Of a stretch of DNA of 64,000 bases, positions 1 to 9,273 are shown in pieces. This DNA is from CAYSCZ01 sp051155775 (GTDB lineage Bacteria > Bacteroidota > Bacteroidia > Cytophagales > Cyclobacteriaceae): positions 124,001-188,000 of the forward strand of contig DAXETV010000003.1 of assembly GCA_051155775.1 (NCBI GenBank), written 5' to 3'. Below the pieces are notes generated by a model that was not told where the DNA came from, did not search any database, and saw only the letters and a list, made by a program, of their open reading frames with translations. Position 1 is the first letter of the stretch. Each line of letters begins with the position of its first letter. A program made the translations under genes and the position numbers.

Positions 1-425
1 GCGCTTTTAAATGATAGCGAAATATTTTTTAATACAGTATATGACTTTTTATCTACTACCCATAGGGTTCCACTACCATCAGCTATATAGATTGTACCAT
101 CTAGGGATTTGATATCGAATATGGCTGATTTTGAAAGCTTTAAAGATTTTATTTCTTTTTTGTTCTCTACATCGATTAAGTGTATCCCTTCGAAATTTTG
201 ACCCACCAAAAGCTGATTTTCATCCCTCAAATAATGAATTGCATACACTGAGTTTGGTACTTTGGCAACCAGATGCCCATTTTCCAGGTCACTGAAATTC
301 CATACGGCTACCATACCATCGCCCGCGGCTGAAAAAAATTGTCCGTTACTACCTTTTTCAAGGGTATAGATACAATCTTTATGCCCGGTGAGATTCATTA
401 CTTTGTTTACATTTATTTTTGACAT
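1..425 (-). CDS. WD40 repeat protein, 3' end cut off by the window edge
   Basis: Reading the minus strand from an ATG at 425-423 gives an uninterrupted frame of 141 codons to the window edge. The protein starts MSKINVNKVMNLTGHKDC and has the rhythm of WD40 repeats: GH near the start of a blade, then a short strand ending GDGMVAVW, later blades ending in NFEGIHLIDVEN and DGSGTLWVVD. WD40 proteins fold as beta-propellers and act as protein-binding scaffolds; nothing here shows the partner. It has no signal peptide, so it is probably cytoplasmic. It is divergent from the phosphopantetheinyl transferase gene, 105 bp away. The C-terminal part lies outside the window, so repeat number and any fused domain are unknown. 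Confidence 0.75.
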   Translation of the reverse strand, partial: MSKINVNKVMNLTGHKDCIYTLEKGSNGQFFSAAGDGMVAVWNFSDLENGHLVAKVPNSVYAIHYLRDENQLLVGQNFEGIHLIDVENKKEIKSLKLSKSAIFDIKSLDGTIYIADGSGTLWVVDKKSYTVLKNISLSFKS

Positions 426-530
426 AGTAATTTCGTTTAATAGCAAAAATAATTCCTGGCAGTGCCAATTTTTATAAAATGCTTATCAGAAAATCATTCC
501 TGGGATTATTATGCAATTTAATTGAATACC

Positions 531-1139
531 ATGCCTCTTCTTAGGTCACGTCAAATAAATCCTCATGCAGCCTATTCATTATGGCATATAACCGAAGAAC
601 TGTCGGAACTAGAGGCGCTATCAAAAAATATATATTTTGATGAAGATTATAATAGATTCCATCCGCTAAAAAAGAAAGAATATCTGTCGACTAGAATAGT
701 GATAAATCAGTTACTGAATCAATTTGATATATCCGATTACAAACTACTTAAGGATTATTGTGGTAAGCCCTATATTTTAGGCCACAAAGTTCACATTTCT
801 ATATCCCATGCTTATCCATATGCTGTTGGGTTGATAAATACTAAAAATAAATGTGGTATCGATATTGAACAACCCGGAGAAAGAATTTTAAGAATTGCCG
901 ATAAATTTCTGAATAGTGCAGAAAGGAATAAATGTGGTACTGACATACAGAAGTTAACGACATTTTGGTGTGCCAAGGAAGCACTTTACAAGCTATATGG
1001 GAAAAAAGGCCTTTCTTTTAAGGATGACCTGGAAATTGAGTATCCGGAATTAATTGGTCATATATGTAAAACCCAACAAAACTATTCGCTGATGCGCGAA
1101 CTAACTGCTAATTATATCCTGGTTTACAGCTGCTTTTGA
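531..1139 (+). CDS. 4'-phosphopantetheinyl transferase superfamily protein
   Basis: Likely transfers the phosphopantetheine arm of CoA to a serine on an acyl or peptidyl carrier protein. The family signature is clear: CGIDIEQPGERI (first Mg-binding segment, near residue 110) and FWCAKEALYKLYGKKGLSF (the WxxKEAxxK motif, near residue 147). A length of about 202 aa fits the Sfp-type family. The frame is open from a TTG at 522, but the ATG at 531 gives the more natural MPLLRSRQ start; no Shine-Dalgarno sequence decides between them. It converges on the SirB1-like gene with three bases between stop codons. No polyketide or peptide synthase lies in the window, so the carrier-protein partner is unknown. 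Confidence 0.85.
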   Translation: MPLLRSRQINPHAAYSLWHITEELSELEALSKNIYFDEDYNRFHPLKKKEYLSTRIVINQLLNQFDISDYKLLKDYCGKPYILGHKVHISISHAYPYAVGLINTKNKCGIDIEQPGERILRIADKFLNSAERNKCGTDIQKLTTFWCAKEALYKLYGKKGLSFKDDLEIEYPELIGHICKTQQNYSLMRELTANYILVYSCF

Positions 1140-1142
1140 TAA

Positions 1143-1988
1143 TTAAGCTTCATCCATATCAGCTATCTCATACAATAAACGCTTAACTTCATCGCTTTTT
1201 TCATGCTCTCCCAGTTTTTCAAAAGATATTATCAGGTTTCGCATCCCTCTTTTAACTATATCCAGATTCTCACAAGGCTGGAAGAATTTTTCATCATGTG
1301 GAATTTTTAAATGGTTAAGATAGTTCTCCACATCCTCTTTAGAGAAGATCATTCCTTTGTTGAAGACGTTGATGTAAAATTGTAATTCATTTTGTTTATA
1401 AGTTAAAATGAAAAGATTAGGCATATTCACTCCACTGATGGGCATTTTAAGCTTTCTGGCAATAAGCATATACAACACACACATAGTTATTGGGTTTCCT
1501 CTTTTAGATTCTATAACCATGTTGATCATTGAGTTTGCGGGGGAATGAAAGTTTTTTGTGTTAGCCCTGAATTTAAATCGTTCGAAAAAGACATCATTTA
1601 ATATTTTGATTTGATCAATTGCATTGAGGTTGTTGCGGAATTGAGACCAAACCTCGTAATACATCTGGTCAATTTGCTTTTGAAGGGATTTCAATTCAAG
1701 ATCAGGGTACTGATAAGTGCTAAGCAACCACATTCCTTCCAGGACATCTTTGCTTCCTTGTTCTTTCCACTGAGCAAAGCGCTTTTTTAGCTGGTCAAAT
1801 TGAAGGGTGTGAATAATATCTTCAATGCGGCGTTGACCCTCTGAATTAAAGCTTTTTTCCCATACTTCCTCGAGTAACGGGATTACATCGCTCCCCATGG
1901 ATATTAGTTTGTTCTCCACATGAGAGGAAACCTCTAGATCATCATCATCGATGAGTGACACCAATGCTTTTATTTCTTTTTCTTTCAT
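1143..1988 (-). CDS. SirB1-like transglutaminase-fold protein
   Basis: A 281-aa soluble protein with a helical N-terminal half, possibly HEAT-like (residues about 1-60, with runs such as SLIDDDDLEVSSHVENKL), followed by a SirB1/Transglut_core2 domain. The domain is recognised from SPANSMINMVIESKRGNP and ITMCVLYMLIARKLKMPISG, where the Asn-Ser and Gly-Asn-Pro stretches are typical of the family. SirB1 relatives are transglutaminase folds that often lack a full Cys-His-Asp triad; a Cys is present in ITMCVL. The function is not known in any detail. It lies 16 bp downstream of the acyl-CoA carboxylase gene on the same strand and may be co-transcribed with it. Confidence 0.8.
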   Translation of the reverse strand: MKEKEIKALVSLIDDDDLEVSSHVENKLISMGSDVIPLLEEVWEKSFNSEGQRRIEDIIHTLQFDQLKKRFAQWKEQGSKDVLEGMWLLSTYQYPDLELKSLQKQIDQMYYEVWSQFRNNLNAIDQIKILNDVFFERFKFRANTKNFHSPANSMINMVIESKRGNPITMCVLYMLIARKLKMPISGVNMPNLFILTYKQNELQFYINVFNKGMIFSKEDVENYLNHLKIPHDEKFFQPCENLDIVKRGMRNLIISFEKLGEHEKSDEVKRLLYEIADMDEA

Positions 1989-2004
1989 TCCGGTTTTATA
2001 ATTC

Positions 2005-3633
2005 TTATGTCTGTATTACACCTACGTTAAAAGCTTTATCGATAGGTGCATGGTTTGCCGCTTCAATACCTGCAGAAATATATTTCCTGGTTTCCAATGG
2101 ATTTATAATTTCATCTATCCATAATCTTGAGGCAGCATAATATGGATTTAGTTGGTTATTATATTTATTAACAATTTCTTTTAATAATTGATCTTTATCC
2201 TCCTCAGAAATTTCCTTTCCCTGGGCTTTAAGGGTTGATATTTTTATCTGAAGGAGGGTTTTAGCGGCAGCGTTTCCGCTCATCACTGCGATTTTTGCAG
2301 TTGGCCAGGCAATTATAAGTCTCGGGTCATACGCTTTGCCACACATGGCATAATTACCCGCACCATATGAGTTACCAATGATTACACTGAATTTGGGAAC
2401 CACAGAATTTGCAACGGTATTGACCATTTTCGCTCCGTCTTTAATTATACCACCGTGCTCTGCTTTACTTCCTACCATAAAACCACTCACATCATGAAGG
2501 AAGACGAGTGGTATTTTCCGTTGGTTGCAGTTCATAATAAACCTCGCTGCTTTATCAGCGGAATCAGAATAAATAACCCCACCCATCTGCATCTCTCCCT
2601 TGCTACTTTTTACAACCTTTCTTTGATTAGCCACAATTCCTACTGACCATCCATCTATTCTTGCGTAACCACATATTAAGGTCATTCCGAAATCTTTTTT
2701 GTATTCATCGAATGCCGAATCATCAACCAACCGGTGAATGATTTCTAAGGTGTTGTATGGTTTTACCCGATCCTCCGGCAATATCCCATATATTTCTGAG
2801 GGGTCTTTCTTCGGAGGTGACGGTTTTTTTCTGTTAAAACCAGCATTTTCAGGATGGCCGATTTTGTTAAACATTGCTTTAATGGCATCAAGACATGCTT
2901 CATCAGACTCATATTTATTGTCAGTGACCCCTGAAATTGCGCAATGGGTGGTTGCGCCGCCTAAGGTCTCATTATCAATGTCCTCTCCTATAGCTGCTTT
3001 AACGAGATAACTACCTGCAAGAAAAATAGAACCGGTTTTGTCAACAATCATCGCTTCGTCTGACATAATGGGTAAATAAGCACCGCCGGCCACACAGTTT
3101 CCCATGATTGCCGCAATTTGTACAATCCCCATGCTAGACATGATGGCATTATTCCGGAACTGTCGCCCAAAATGCTCCTTATCTGGAAATATTTCGTCCT
3201 GAAGAGGGAGAAAAACCCCGGCACTATCAACCAGGTAAATAATTGGGAGGCGATTTTCTATCGCTATTTCCTGTGCTCTTAGATTTTTTTTTGCGGTTAT
3301 AGGGAACCATGCTCCGGCTTTAACTGTGGCATCATTTGCTACAACAATACATTGTTTTGCCTGTACTTTCCCAATGCCGGTTACCACACCACCAGAAGGA
3401 CAGCCACCATATTCTTTGTACATATCATGTCCTGCAAACAGTCCGACCTCAATAAAATCATCTGGATTGTCAAGAAGATAATCAATACGCTCCCTGGCGG
3501 TTAGTTTACCTTTTTTATGATGGGATTCTATTTTTTTTTCGCCACCTCCCAGCTTAACTTTTTTCTTTTTTTCATCAAGTTTGAAAACAAGCTGTTTGAG
3601 ATGATCCTCGTTCTTATTGAATTCAAGGTTCAT
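2005..3633 (-). CDS. acyl-CoA carboxylase carboxyltransferase (beta) subunit, methylcrotonoyl-CoA type
   Basis: Carboxyltransferase subunit of a biotin-dependent acyl-CoA carboxylase. The sequence resembles the 3-methylcrotonoyl-CoA carboxylase beta subunit most closely: VANDATVKAGAWFPITAKK, LRAQEIAIENRLPIIYLVDS, FPDKEHFGRQF and CVAGGAYLPIMSDEAMIV. It carries both carboxyltransferase halves and the GGxxxxDGAKMV and NSYGAGNYAMCGKAYDPR oxyanion-hole segments. The ATG at 3633 gives 542 aa and is preceded by AGGTGG; a TTG 18 bp further upstream is possible. The substrate is inferred from resemblance only (methylcrotonyl-CoA in leucine breakdown, or geranyl-CoA). The biotin-carrying alpha subunit is not in the window. 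Confidence 0.88.
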   Translation of the reverse strand: MNLEFNKNEDHLKQLVFKLDEKKKKVKLGGGEKKIESHHKKGKLTARERIDYLLDNPDDFIEVGLFAGHDMYKEYGGCPSGGVVTGIGKVQAKQCIVVANDATVKAGAWFPITAKKNLRAQEIAIENRLPIIYLVDSAGVFLPLQDEIFPDKEHFGRQFRNNAIMSSMGIVQIAAIMGNCVAGGAYLPIMSDEAMIVDKTGSIFLAGSYLVKAAIGEDIDNETLGGATTHCAISGVTDNKYESDEACLDAIKAMFNKIGHPENAGFNRKKPSPPKKDPSEIYGILPEDRVKPYNTLEIIHRLVDDSAFDEYKKDFGMTLICGYARIDGWSVGIVANQRKVVKSSKGEMQMGGVIYSDSADKAARFIMNCNQRKIPLVFLHDVSGFMVGSKAEHGGIIKDGAKMVNTVANSVVPKFSVIIGNSYGAGNYAMCGKAYDPRLIIAWPTAKIAVMSGNAAAKTLLQIKISTLKAQGKEISEEDKDQLLKEIVNKYNNQLNPYYAASRLWIDEIINPLETRKYISAGIEAANHAPIDKAFNVGVIQT

Positions 3634-3665
3634 TCCACCTAAATTAATCAATAATTAGGACTGAT

Positions 3666-4610
3666 TCATTTCTCCTCTTTATTTAATTGTTTTTTAATCT
3701 TTCTGTGTTTTTTACCAAGCGGTGAGAAGAAGTGCTTGGGATAATAATTTATATGATTGATCAGTGAATCCAGGTCATTGGTTAACGTATTCAGGTTTTG
3801 ATATAACTCATCTTCTTTGAACAGCTTGTTTATCGTGCCATCGGACTGTGAAAAATCAGTAATGGTATAATTTAAATTATTGACCAGCGAATCAACATTT
3901 TCGAGTGAATTTGCAAAATCGAGCTGATTAAGGCTATCCAGTGTGCCATTAAAAGTATTCAATACTACACTTATCTCATTCACTCTTCCATCAAGATTGG
4001 TCAGTAATTTGTTTAGATTATCAATTGATAAAGCCATGGAGCGTTCATTTGCATCTATGAGTGCGTTTACATTTTCAGTAGTTTGATTAAGATTAGCAAG
4101 CAGGTTATTAAATTTTTCGCCACTACCTTTTAAACCAAGTAAAATTTCATTTAACCTTCTGATGGTAGTGGTAAGATTGTCGGCCACTGGTTGTGTGCTT
4201 TCCAGCAATGCTTCTATTCCGGGATCTATGCTTGACATGAGCGTATCGCCGGTTTGTTTTGGATTTTTCCCATCTCCGATTTCCAGGACTATCCCTTTAC
4301 TTCCAAACAAATCGCTGCTTGTTAAGTGGGCTACAGTACTATCATTTAATGCCAGGTCTTTATTGACCATCATTTCCACAAGAATCTGGTTATTTTTATC
4401 CTGAAGGAGTTTAATGTTGTTTACCCTTCCAACTGAAAAACCATTAACAATCACCAGATTAGAGACTGTTAACCCATTCACATTTTCATAGACTGCGTAA
4501 TATTTATAAGATGAAGAGAAAAAATCAATGCCTTTCAGATAGTTAAATCCAAAATAGAATAACACTCCTGCAATAATGGCCAATAAACCAATTTTAAATT
4601 CCTTAGACAC
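3666..4610 (-). CDS. MlaD/MCE family lipid transport protein
   Basis: Membrane-anchored substrate-binding subunit of an Mla-type phospholipid transport system that moves lipids between inner and outer membranes. Residues about 5-25 (FKIGLLAIIAGVLFYFGFNY) form one signal-anchor helix. The MCE domain follows at about 38-115 (YAVYENVNGLTVSNLVIVNG, FGSKGIVLEIGDG). The rest is a long heptad-rich coiled coil (ANLNQTTENVNALIDANE and similar) ending in a basic tail. The start is GTG at 4610; no in-frame ATG lies nearby. The gene directly follows the amidase gene (15 bp) and is read with it. The MlaE and MlaF partners are not in the window. Confidence 0.85.
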   Translation of the reverse strand: MSKEFKIGLLAIIAGVLFYFGFNYLKGIDFFSSSYKYYAVYENVNGLTVSNLVIVNGFSVGRVNNIKLLQDKNNQILVEMMVNKDLALNDSTVAHLTSSDLFGSKGIVLEIGDGKNPKQTGDTLMSSIDPGIEALLESTQPVADNLTTTIRRLNEILLGLKGSGEKFNNLLANLNQTTENVNALIDANERSMALSIDNLNKLLTNLDGRVNEISVVLNTFNGTLDSLNQLDFANSLENVDSLVNNLNYTITDFSQSDGTINKLFKEDELYQNLNTLTNDLDSLINHINYYPKHFFSPLGKKHRKIKKQLNKEEK

Positions 4611-4625
4611 AGATACTAATATTTA

Positions 4626-5408
4626 TCAATTGATTGATTCTAGTTCTTGCTTATAATCCCTAAATGCCCTGAATATCCCAGATGCTATGTAAGTTTGGTT
4701 TAATTCGTCGTTTAACTCAATCTCTTCTTTAGGATTGCTAAGATAACCAGTTTCCACTAGTATGCTAGGCATAGATGTTTGCCATAAAACAAGAAATCCG
4801 GCAGTCCGAACACCTCTACTTCTTCTACCTGCTCGATTTTTGAATTGATGTTCTACCTTTTGAGCGAGGTTGAGGGAATTTTGACGATAGGCACTCTGGT
4901 ATAATGAAAATAATATGTATGATTCCGGCTTGGATGGATCGAAGCCATTATAATTTTCTTCGGAATTTTCTTCAAGCTCTATTACAGCATTTTCCCTTTT
5001 CGCTACTTCAAAGTTTGCCTGGGTTTTATGAAGGCCCATAACGTAGGTTTCTGTACCATAAACGCTTTTATTATTGTTGGCATTGCAATGTATTGAAATG
5101 AAGAGATCAGCGCCATTTTTATTGGCTAAGTCAGATCTTTGATGTAATTGGATAAAGGTATCATTATCCCTGGAGTACATGACTTCTACACCCGGAAGGT
5201 GTTCCTTGATAATATCCCCTAATTTCAACGCAATGCTCAAAGCGACATGCTTTTCCCTTGAAATTTTTCCACTGGCCCCCGGGTCTTTGCCACCATGACC
5301 AGCGTCAATGACCACTTTTTTTACTGAATACTTTTTAATGCCAACAGTATGAAAAGAGGCCAAAAAAATGACTAAAACAAAACCTGAAAGAATGGCAATA
5401 TTTTTCAC
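4626..5408 (-). CDS. N-acetylmuramoyl-L-alanine amidase (Amidase_3)
   Basis: Zinc amidase that cleaves the bond between N-acetylmuramic acid and the stem peptide of peptidoglycan, acting in the periplasm during cell separation. The Amidase_3 motifs are present: VVIDAGHGGKDPGA (zinc His), the zinc Glu region after SGKISREKH, FISIHCNANNN (second His), and SILVETGYLSNPKEE near the end (catalytic Glu). The open frame extends back to 5609, but that would run into lptD and adds AT-rich, non-protein-like sequence. A GTG at 5408 places the membrane anchor VKNIAILSGFVLVIFLASF exactly at the N-terminus, giving 260 aa. ATG at 5531 is the alternative. It is followed by the MlaD-type gene and is divergent from lptD, an arrangement shared by many Bacteroidota. 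Confidence 0.87.
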   Translation of the reverse strand: MKNIAILSGFVLVIFLASFHTVGIKKYSVKKVVIDAGHGGKDPGASGKISREKHVALSIALKLGDIIKEHLPGVEVMYSRDNDTFIQLHQRSDLANKNGADLFISIHCNANNNKSVYGTETYVMGLHKTQANFEVAKRENAVIELEENSEENYNGFDPSKPESYILFSLYQSAYRQNSLNLAQKVEHQFKNRAGRRSRGVRTAGFLVLWQTSMPSILVETGYLSNPKEEIELNDELNQTYIASGIFRAFRDYKQELESIN

Positions 5409-5493
5409 AACCCCACAGTTGTTTATTAAACAATCACCTAATTTTATGCAAATTTGAAAATTTTTAAGCGAAACTAAAAACTGTCTATAGTTT
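5409..5493. promoter_or_regulatory. divergent promoter region between the amidase and lptD
   Basis: An 85-bp AT-rich stretch between the chosen GTG start of the amidase and the TTG start of lptD. Both transcripts must begin in or near it unless the amidase uses the upstream ATG at 5531. I see no convincing TAnnTTTG element; the call rests on gene arrangement. Confidence 0.4.
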
Positions 5494-8184
5494 TTGAATA
5501 AGGCATCGATAATACTCCTCCTTCTTTTCATAAGTTTTCCTTTATTTGCGCAGGATAATACCATACAAAAGCCTGATACCTTAATCCCAAATCCTGAAAG
5601 GACTATCACTGATTCTTTGGGGTTAGGGTTAAAAGATCTTCCTTCTCAACGTGATTCTATACCTGATATTGCCGATAGCCTGAAAGTTGAGAACCAGTCA
5701 AAAAAACAACCGGTGGGAGATATTAAGACCACAGTTAATTATGATGCGCGGGACTCTATATTTTTTGATGTGAAAAAGCAAAATGTCTATTTGTATGGAG
5801 ACACACACATTGATTATGGAGAGGTGAAACTGGAAGCGGAAAAGACACAATTAAACTGGATTAACAGGACCATTAAAGCAAATTATGTAGTGGATTCTGC
5901 CGGCAAAAAAATTGGTAAGCCGGTATTTACTGAGCAAGACGAGGTATATGAAACCGATAATATGGTTTATAATTTTGATACCAAAAAAGCAGTGATAAGT
6001 GGCATTGTTACTGAACAGGATGGTGCTTTCATGCATGGTGAAAGGGTTAAGAAGAATGAAAAAGACGAGCTATTTATCAGAGGAGCCAGTTATACAACCT
6101 GTAACCTGGCAGACCCTCATTTCCACATTTATTCAGAAAAGCTAAAAGCAATACCAGGCAATAAGGTAATGTCTGGCCCTTTCAACTTAAAGTTCAAGGA
6201 TGTGCCAACGCCATTATTTTTTCCTTTTGGCATGTTTCCCCAACCTAATAAAAAAGCCTCTGGTATTATATTTCCCACTTATGGTGAAGAACGGAGAAGA
6301 GGATTTTTCTTAAGAGATGGTGGATATTACTGGATGGTTAATGACTATGTTGATATGCTTCTAACTGGCAGCATATTTTCTAATGGCGGTAGTGCTTTAA
6401 GATATCATACAAATTATAAAAAGCGCTATCGTTACAATGGATCCTTTGATTTTAATTTCACGAGTAATAGAAGCGCAGAACTGGAAGATCCTATAAAAAC
6501 CAATGATTTTTCGGTGAGGTGGTCCCACAGGCCGGATAACAGGGGAAGAAGCAGTAATTTTTCTGCCAGTGTGAATGCCCGAACAAGTACTTTTAATCAA
6601 AATAACAACGAAACGGTAAGGGATTTTGAGAGTAGTATTCAAGGACAATTCGGATCAAATATCACTTACTCTAACGCTCTTCCGGGGACACCTTTTAATC
6701 TTTCCGCAAATTTGAGGCACAGTCAAAACCTTCAAACCAAGGTTGTCAATTTAACGCTGCCTGAAATAACAGTTAATATGAACAGGATATACCCACTGGA
6801 AAAACTTGTGGGACGCAAAAACCCGCTGGCTAAATTTAATTTTAACTACAATACGCGGTTAACCAACAGAATAAGCAACCAGGCCCTTTCGGTTCCAAGC
6901 TATGTTATCAACTCATCGCCATTAAATGATAGTATACTTGCCTTCGATTTCAATAATTTCGGACGCATTTTTGATCGGGCTAAAAACGGGATTACACATG
7001 ATATCCAGGCGGGAACATCTTTTAATATTTTAAAATATTTAACAATAAGTCCATCTTTCAGCTATTCTGAGTTGTGGTACTTTAAGCAGCTGCGTTATGA
7101 ATTTGACGCAGAACAAAATGGGGTGAGGGTAGATACACTTGATGGTTTTGCACGTGCCGGATCTTACCGAACATCTTTTGGGTTAAACACAACCATATAT
7201 GGGTTTTACCCATTTCCAAAGAAAAGTAGTATTCAGGCAATAAGGCATATAATTCGCCCAAGCGTGTCATTTTCTTTTAATCCTGATTTTTCAAATGAAA
7301 AATTTGGTGTATTCCGGGAAGTGCAAATAGATACCGCCGGTACTACGCGAAGACTTTCAAAATTTGAGAATTTCGTTTTTGGGAGTGGACCTGCAGGAGG
7401 GCAGAATGCCAGCGCCTCATTTTCAATAAATAATACCTTTGAAATGAAGGTAAAGTCTAAAAATGATTCGACAGAGGAGACCAAAAAAGTCAAATTATTA
7501 GATAACCTATCGTTATCAACAAGTTACAATTTTGCCGCTGATTCATTCCAATTAAGTAACATAAATTTCAACACGAGGACCAGCTTATTCAAAAATGCTT
7601 TAAGCATAGCCGTAAGTGGCACAGTAGATCCATATCTGTTTGTGGTCGATAGCTCACGGTCAACCAATCAAAGGCAAATAAATGAATTCGCCTGGAACAG
7701 GGGGCAGGGATTGGGCACATTGAGTTCTTTGCGCACATCCATCGGCTTAAGATTAGCACCAAAAGGAAGGAGGAAGAAAAAAGAAAGCGATAAAGGAACT
7801 GAAGAAGAGCTGGAGTATATAAACCGTAATATCAGTGACTATATTGATTTTACGATTCCATGGAGTCTTAACATTCAGTACAGTATAAACCGCACAAAGA
7901 ATGGTATGCTGGATCCTAATATCACGCAAACCCTGACTTTTAATGGTGATGTAAGCATTACAGATAAAACCAAGATTACTTATCGATCAGGATTTGATTT
8001 TGAAGACAATCAGTTCACCACAGCAAGAATAGGTGTAAGCAGAGACCTGCACTGCTGGACCTTGTTATTTAATTGGGTCCCATTTGGTGCACAAGCTTCA
8101 TACAATTTTACCATTCGCGTGAAATCACCCATTTTACAGGATTTAAAACTTGAAAAGCGGAGGAACTTTTTTGATAATTTTTAA
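5494..8184 (+). CDS. lptD: LPS assembly outer-membrane protein LptD
   Basis: Outer-membrane beta-barrel that inserts lipopolysaccharide into the outer leaflet at the end of the Lpt pathway. The N-terminus is a clean signal peptide (KASIILLLLFISFPLFAQ). An OstA/LptA-like jelly-roll follows at about residues 80-190 (QNVYLYGDTHIDYGEVKLEA, AVISGIVTEQDGAFMHGERV), then FPFGMFPQPNKKASGIIFPT and a long barrel rich in alternating aromatic strands that ends in Phe (RRNFFDNF). The 896-aa length fits Bacteroidota LptD. The start must be the TTG at 5494: a TAG stop lies two codons upstream in frame and the signal peptide begins there. The 3' end overlaps the convergent lipoprotein gene by 4 bp. Confidence 0.9.
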   Translation: MNKASIILLLLFISFPLFAQDNTIQKPDTLIPNPERTITDSLGLGLKDLPSQRDSIPDIADSLKVENQSKKQPVGDIKTTVNYDARDSIFFDVKKQNVYLYGDTHIDYGEVKLEAEKTQLNWINRTIKANYVVDSAGKKIGKPVFTEQDEVYETDNMVYNFDTKKAVISGIVTEQDGAFMHGERVKKNEKDELFIRGASYTTCNLADPHFHIYSEKLKAIPGNKVMSGPFNLKFKDVPTPLFFPFGMFPQPNKKASGIIFPTYGEERRRGFFLRDGGYYWMVNDYVDMLLTGSIFSNGGSALRYHTNYKKRYRYNGSFDFNFTSNRSAELEDPIKTNDFSVRWSHRPDNRGRSSNFSASVNARTSTFNQNNNETVRDFESSIQGQFGSNITYSNALPGTPFNLSANLRHSQNLQTKVVNLTLPEITVNMNRIYPLEKLVGRKNPLAKFNFNYNTRLTNRISNQALSVPSYVINSSPLNDSILAFDFNNFGRIFDRAKNGITHDIQAGTSFNILKYLTISPSFSYSELWYFKQLRYEFDAEQNGVRVDTLDGFARAGSYRTSFGLNTTIYGFYPFPKKSSIQAIRHIIRPSVSFSFNPDFSNEKFGVFREVQIDTAGTTRRLSKFENFVFGSGPAGGQNASASFSINNTFEMKVKSKNDSTEETKKVKLLDNLSLSTSYNFAADSFQLSNINFNTRTSLFKNALSIAVSGTVDPYLFVVDSSRSTNQRQINEFAWNRGQGLGTLSSLRTSIGLRLAPKGRRKKKESDKGTEEELEYINRNISDYIDFTIPWSLNIQYSINRTKNGMLDPNITQTLTFNGDVSITDKTKITYRSGFDFEDNQFTTARIGVSRDLHCWTLLFNWVPFGAQASYNFTIRVKSPILQDLKLEKRRNFFDNF

Positions 8185-8609
8185 TCCTGTTTTGGAATAT
8201 CCTCATATTTTTCCAACATGCTGTTACTCTCCTTTAAAGCACTTTGCATATTTTCTTTAACTGCTGTAATGCTTTCCTTATTAAGTAGGTAATAATTCAT
8301 GATACTATCATGAGATAGTTCTTGTTCAATGGGTTGAAAACTTCTCATCCAGGACATCATACTTTCATTAGCTTTGGCACATTTACTAGCTAAAGCATTA
8401 AGTTTTTGAGCGGCTACAGAATCTTCTTCAGCGATTTGATTAGCAATATCCTGCAGTGCTTTTTTATTCTTTCTGATGGTTCCCATTTCAGGCATAACCT
8501 CATCATGGATGTCCAATACCTCATTTAATAGTGCTTCTTCCTTATCTTTTTTATTATCTGAACAGCTTATGACCGTCAGGATAAAAATTATTGTTACTAT
8601 CTTTTTCAT
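8181..8609 (-). CDS. small lipoprotein, coiled-coil, function unknown
   Basis: A 142-aa predicted lipoprotein: the signal peptide MKKIVTIIFILTVISC ends in a lipobox with Cys16. The mature part is almost entirely helical and charged, with a run of Lys, Glu and Met residues (HDEVMPEMGTIRKNKKALQD) resembling short coiled-coil lipoproteins common in Cytophagales and sometimes labelled viral A-type inclusion protein by low-complexity similarity. It probably sits in the periplasm. The downstream end overlaps the lptD stop by 4 bp on the opposite strand; it directly follows the DUF3299-like gene with no gap, so the two are likely co-transcribed. Confidence 0.7.
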   Translation of the reverse strand: MKKIVTIIFILTVISCSDNKKDKEEALLNEVLDIHDEVMPEMGTIRKNKKALQDIANQIAEEDSVAAQKLNALASKCAKANESMMSWMRSFQPIEQELSHDSIMNYYLLNKESITAVKENMQSALKESNSMLEKYEDIPKQD

Positions 8610-9053
8610 TTAATTAAGCTTTCCAATCATTTTTGCATCCTTAAGAATATACATTAACTTATCATAATCAGTGTCATTGAGTTCTAATTTTCCTCTGACT
8701 TTTATAGCATTTGCGGTATATTTAATTGGTTTTTCCAGATAGACTTCTGCGACTGTTTCAGGTCCACCGTTACCACAAAAAAAACAGGAAGCAACCGGTA
8801 ATGACGAGATTATAATGTGCTCAGGTTTAAACATACCCTCGAATGGGATGATATAACCAGGTAAAGTAATGTTTTTGCCTTCCAGAGATTTGACATTATC
8901 ATTAAAAATCGGGACAAAGCTTTCCCCATATTCATCCTGAGATTTTTTGTACTCTACATCGGCCATCAGCTCCCAGTTTGTATTATCGAAGTTTTGGGAA
9001 AAAACTATTTCAGAAAAAGTGACAAATATTAAAATCACGATGTATACCTTCAT
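8610..9053 (-). CDS. exported DUF3299-like protein with a CxxC pair
   Basis: A 147-aa exported protein with a signal peptide (MKVYIVILIFVTFSEIVFSQ). The mature part has GKNITLPGYIIPFEGMFKPE and SLPVASCFFCGNGGPETVAE, the pattern of DUF3299: a GY-x-P segment, then a conserved Cys-Phe-Phe-Cys and a downstream VRGKLELNDTDYD. The family is uncharacterised; the paired cysteines could bind metal or cycle as a disulfide, but this is inference. The stop directly abuts the start of the next lipoprotein gene, which supports one operon of two exported proteins. Confidence 0.7.
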   Translation of the reverse strand: MKVYIVILIFVTFSEIVFSQNFDNTNWELMADVEYKKSQDEYGESFVPIFNDNVKSLEGKNITLPGYIIPFEGMFKPEHIIISSLPVASCFFCGNGGPETVAEVYLEKPIKYTANAIKVRGKLELNDTDYDKLMYILKDAKMIGKLN

Positions 9054-9206
9054 ATAATTTCAGCTTTATCCACTAAGTAATTTACAAACGTAATATTATT
9101 AAGACAGTGTTTAAGATTGAATAGATTAATATTTTTTGATTTGTTTATTATAAGTATATTTGGTTTAACCACCATTTTAGTAGACTTTTCACTAATTTAT
9201 TCCCAA

Positions 9207-9234
9207 TTGATAATAAATAATTATAATAATTTTG
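9207..9234 (+). promoter_or_regulatory. candidate Bacteroidota-type promoter for the antiporter gene
   Basis: Bacteroidota promoters typically carry TAnnTTTG near -7 and a TTG near -33. A TAATTTTG matches at 9227-9234 with a TTG at 9207-9209, 17 bp upstream. Further TAnnTTTG matches occur at 9155-9162 and 9244-9251, so which one is used is uncertain. The 220-bp gap here is otherwise AT-rich with no gene. Confidence 0.3.
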
Positions 9235-9273
9235 CGGCTGGTTTAATTTTGAACGCACTTATCAGTTAATAAA

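Noticed and set aside
5409..5609. Extension of the amidase frame back to 5609
   Set aside because: It overlaps the lptD signal peptide on the other strand and translates AT-rich intergenic sequence; GTG 5408 puts a membrane anchor at the N-terminus.
9054..9273. Small gene between the DUF3299-like gene and the antiporter
   Set aside because: Only short, stop-rich frames; best read as promoter DNA.
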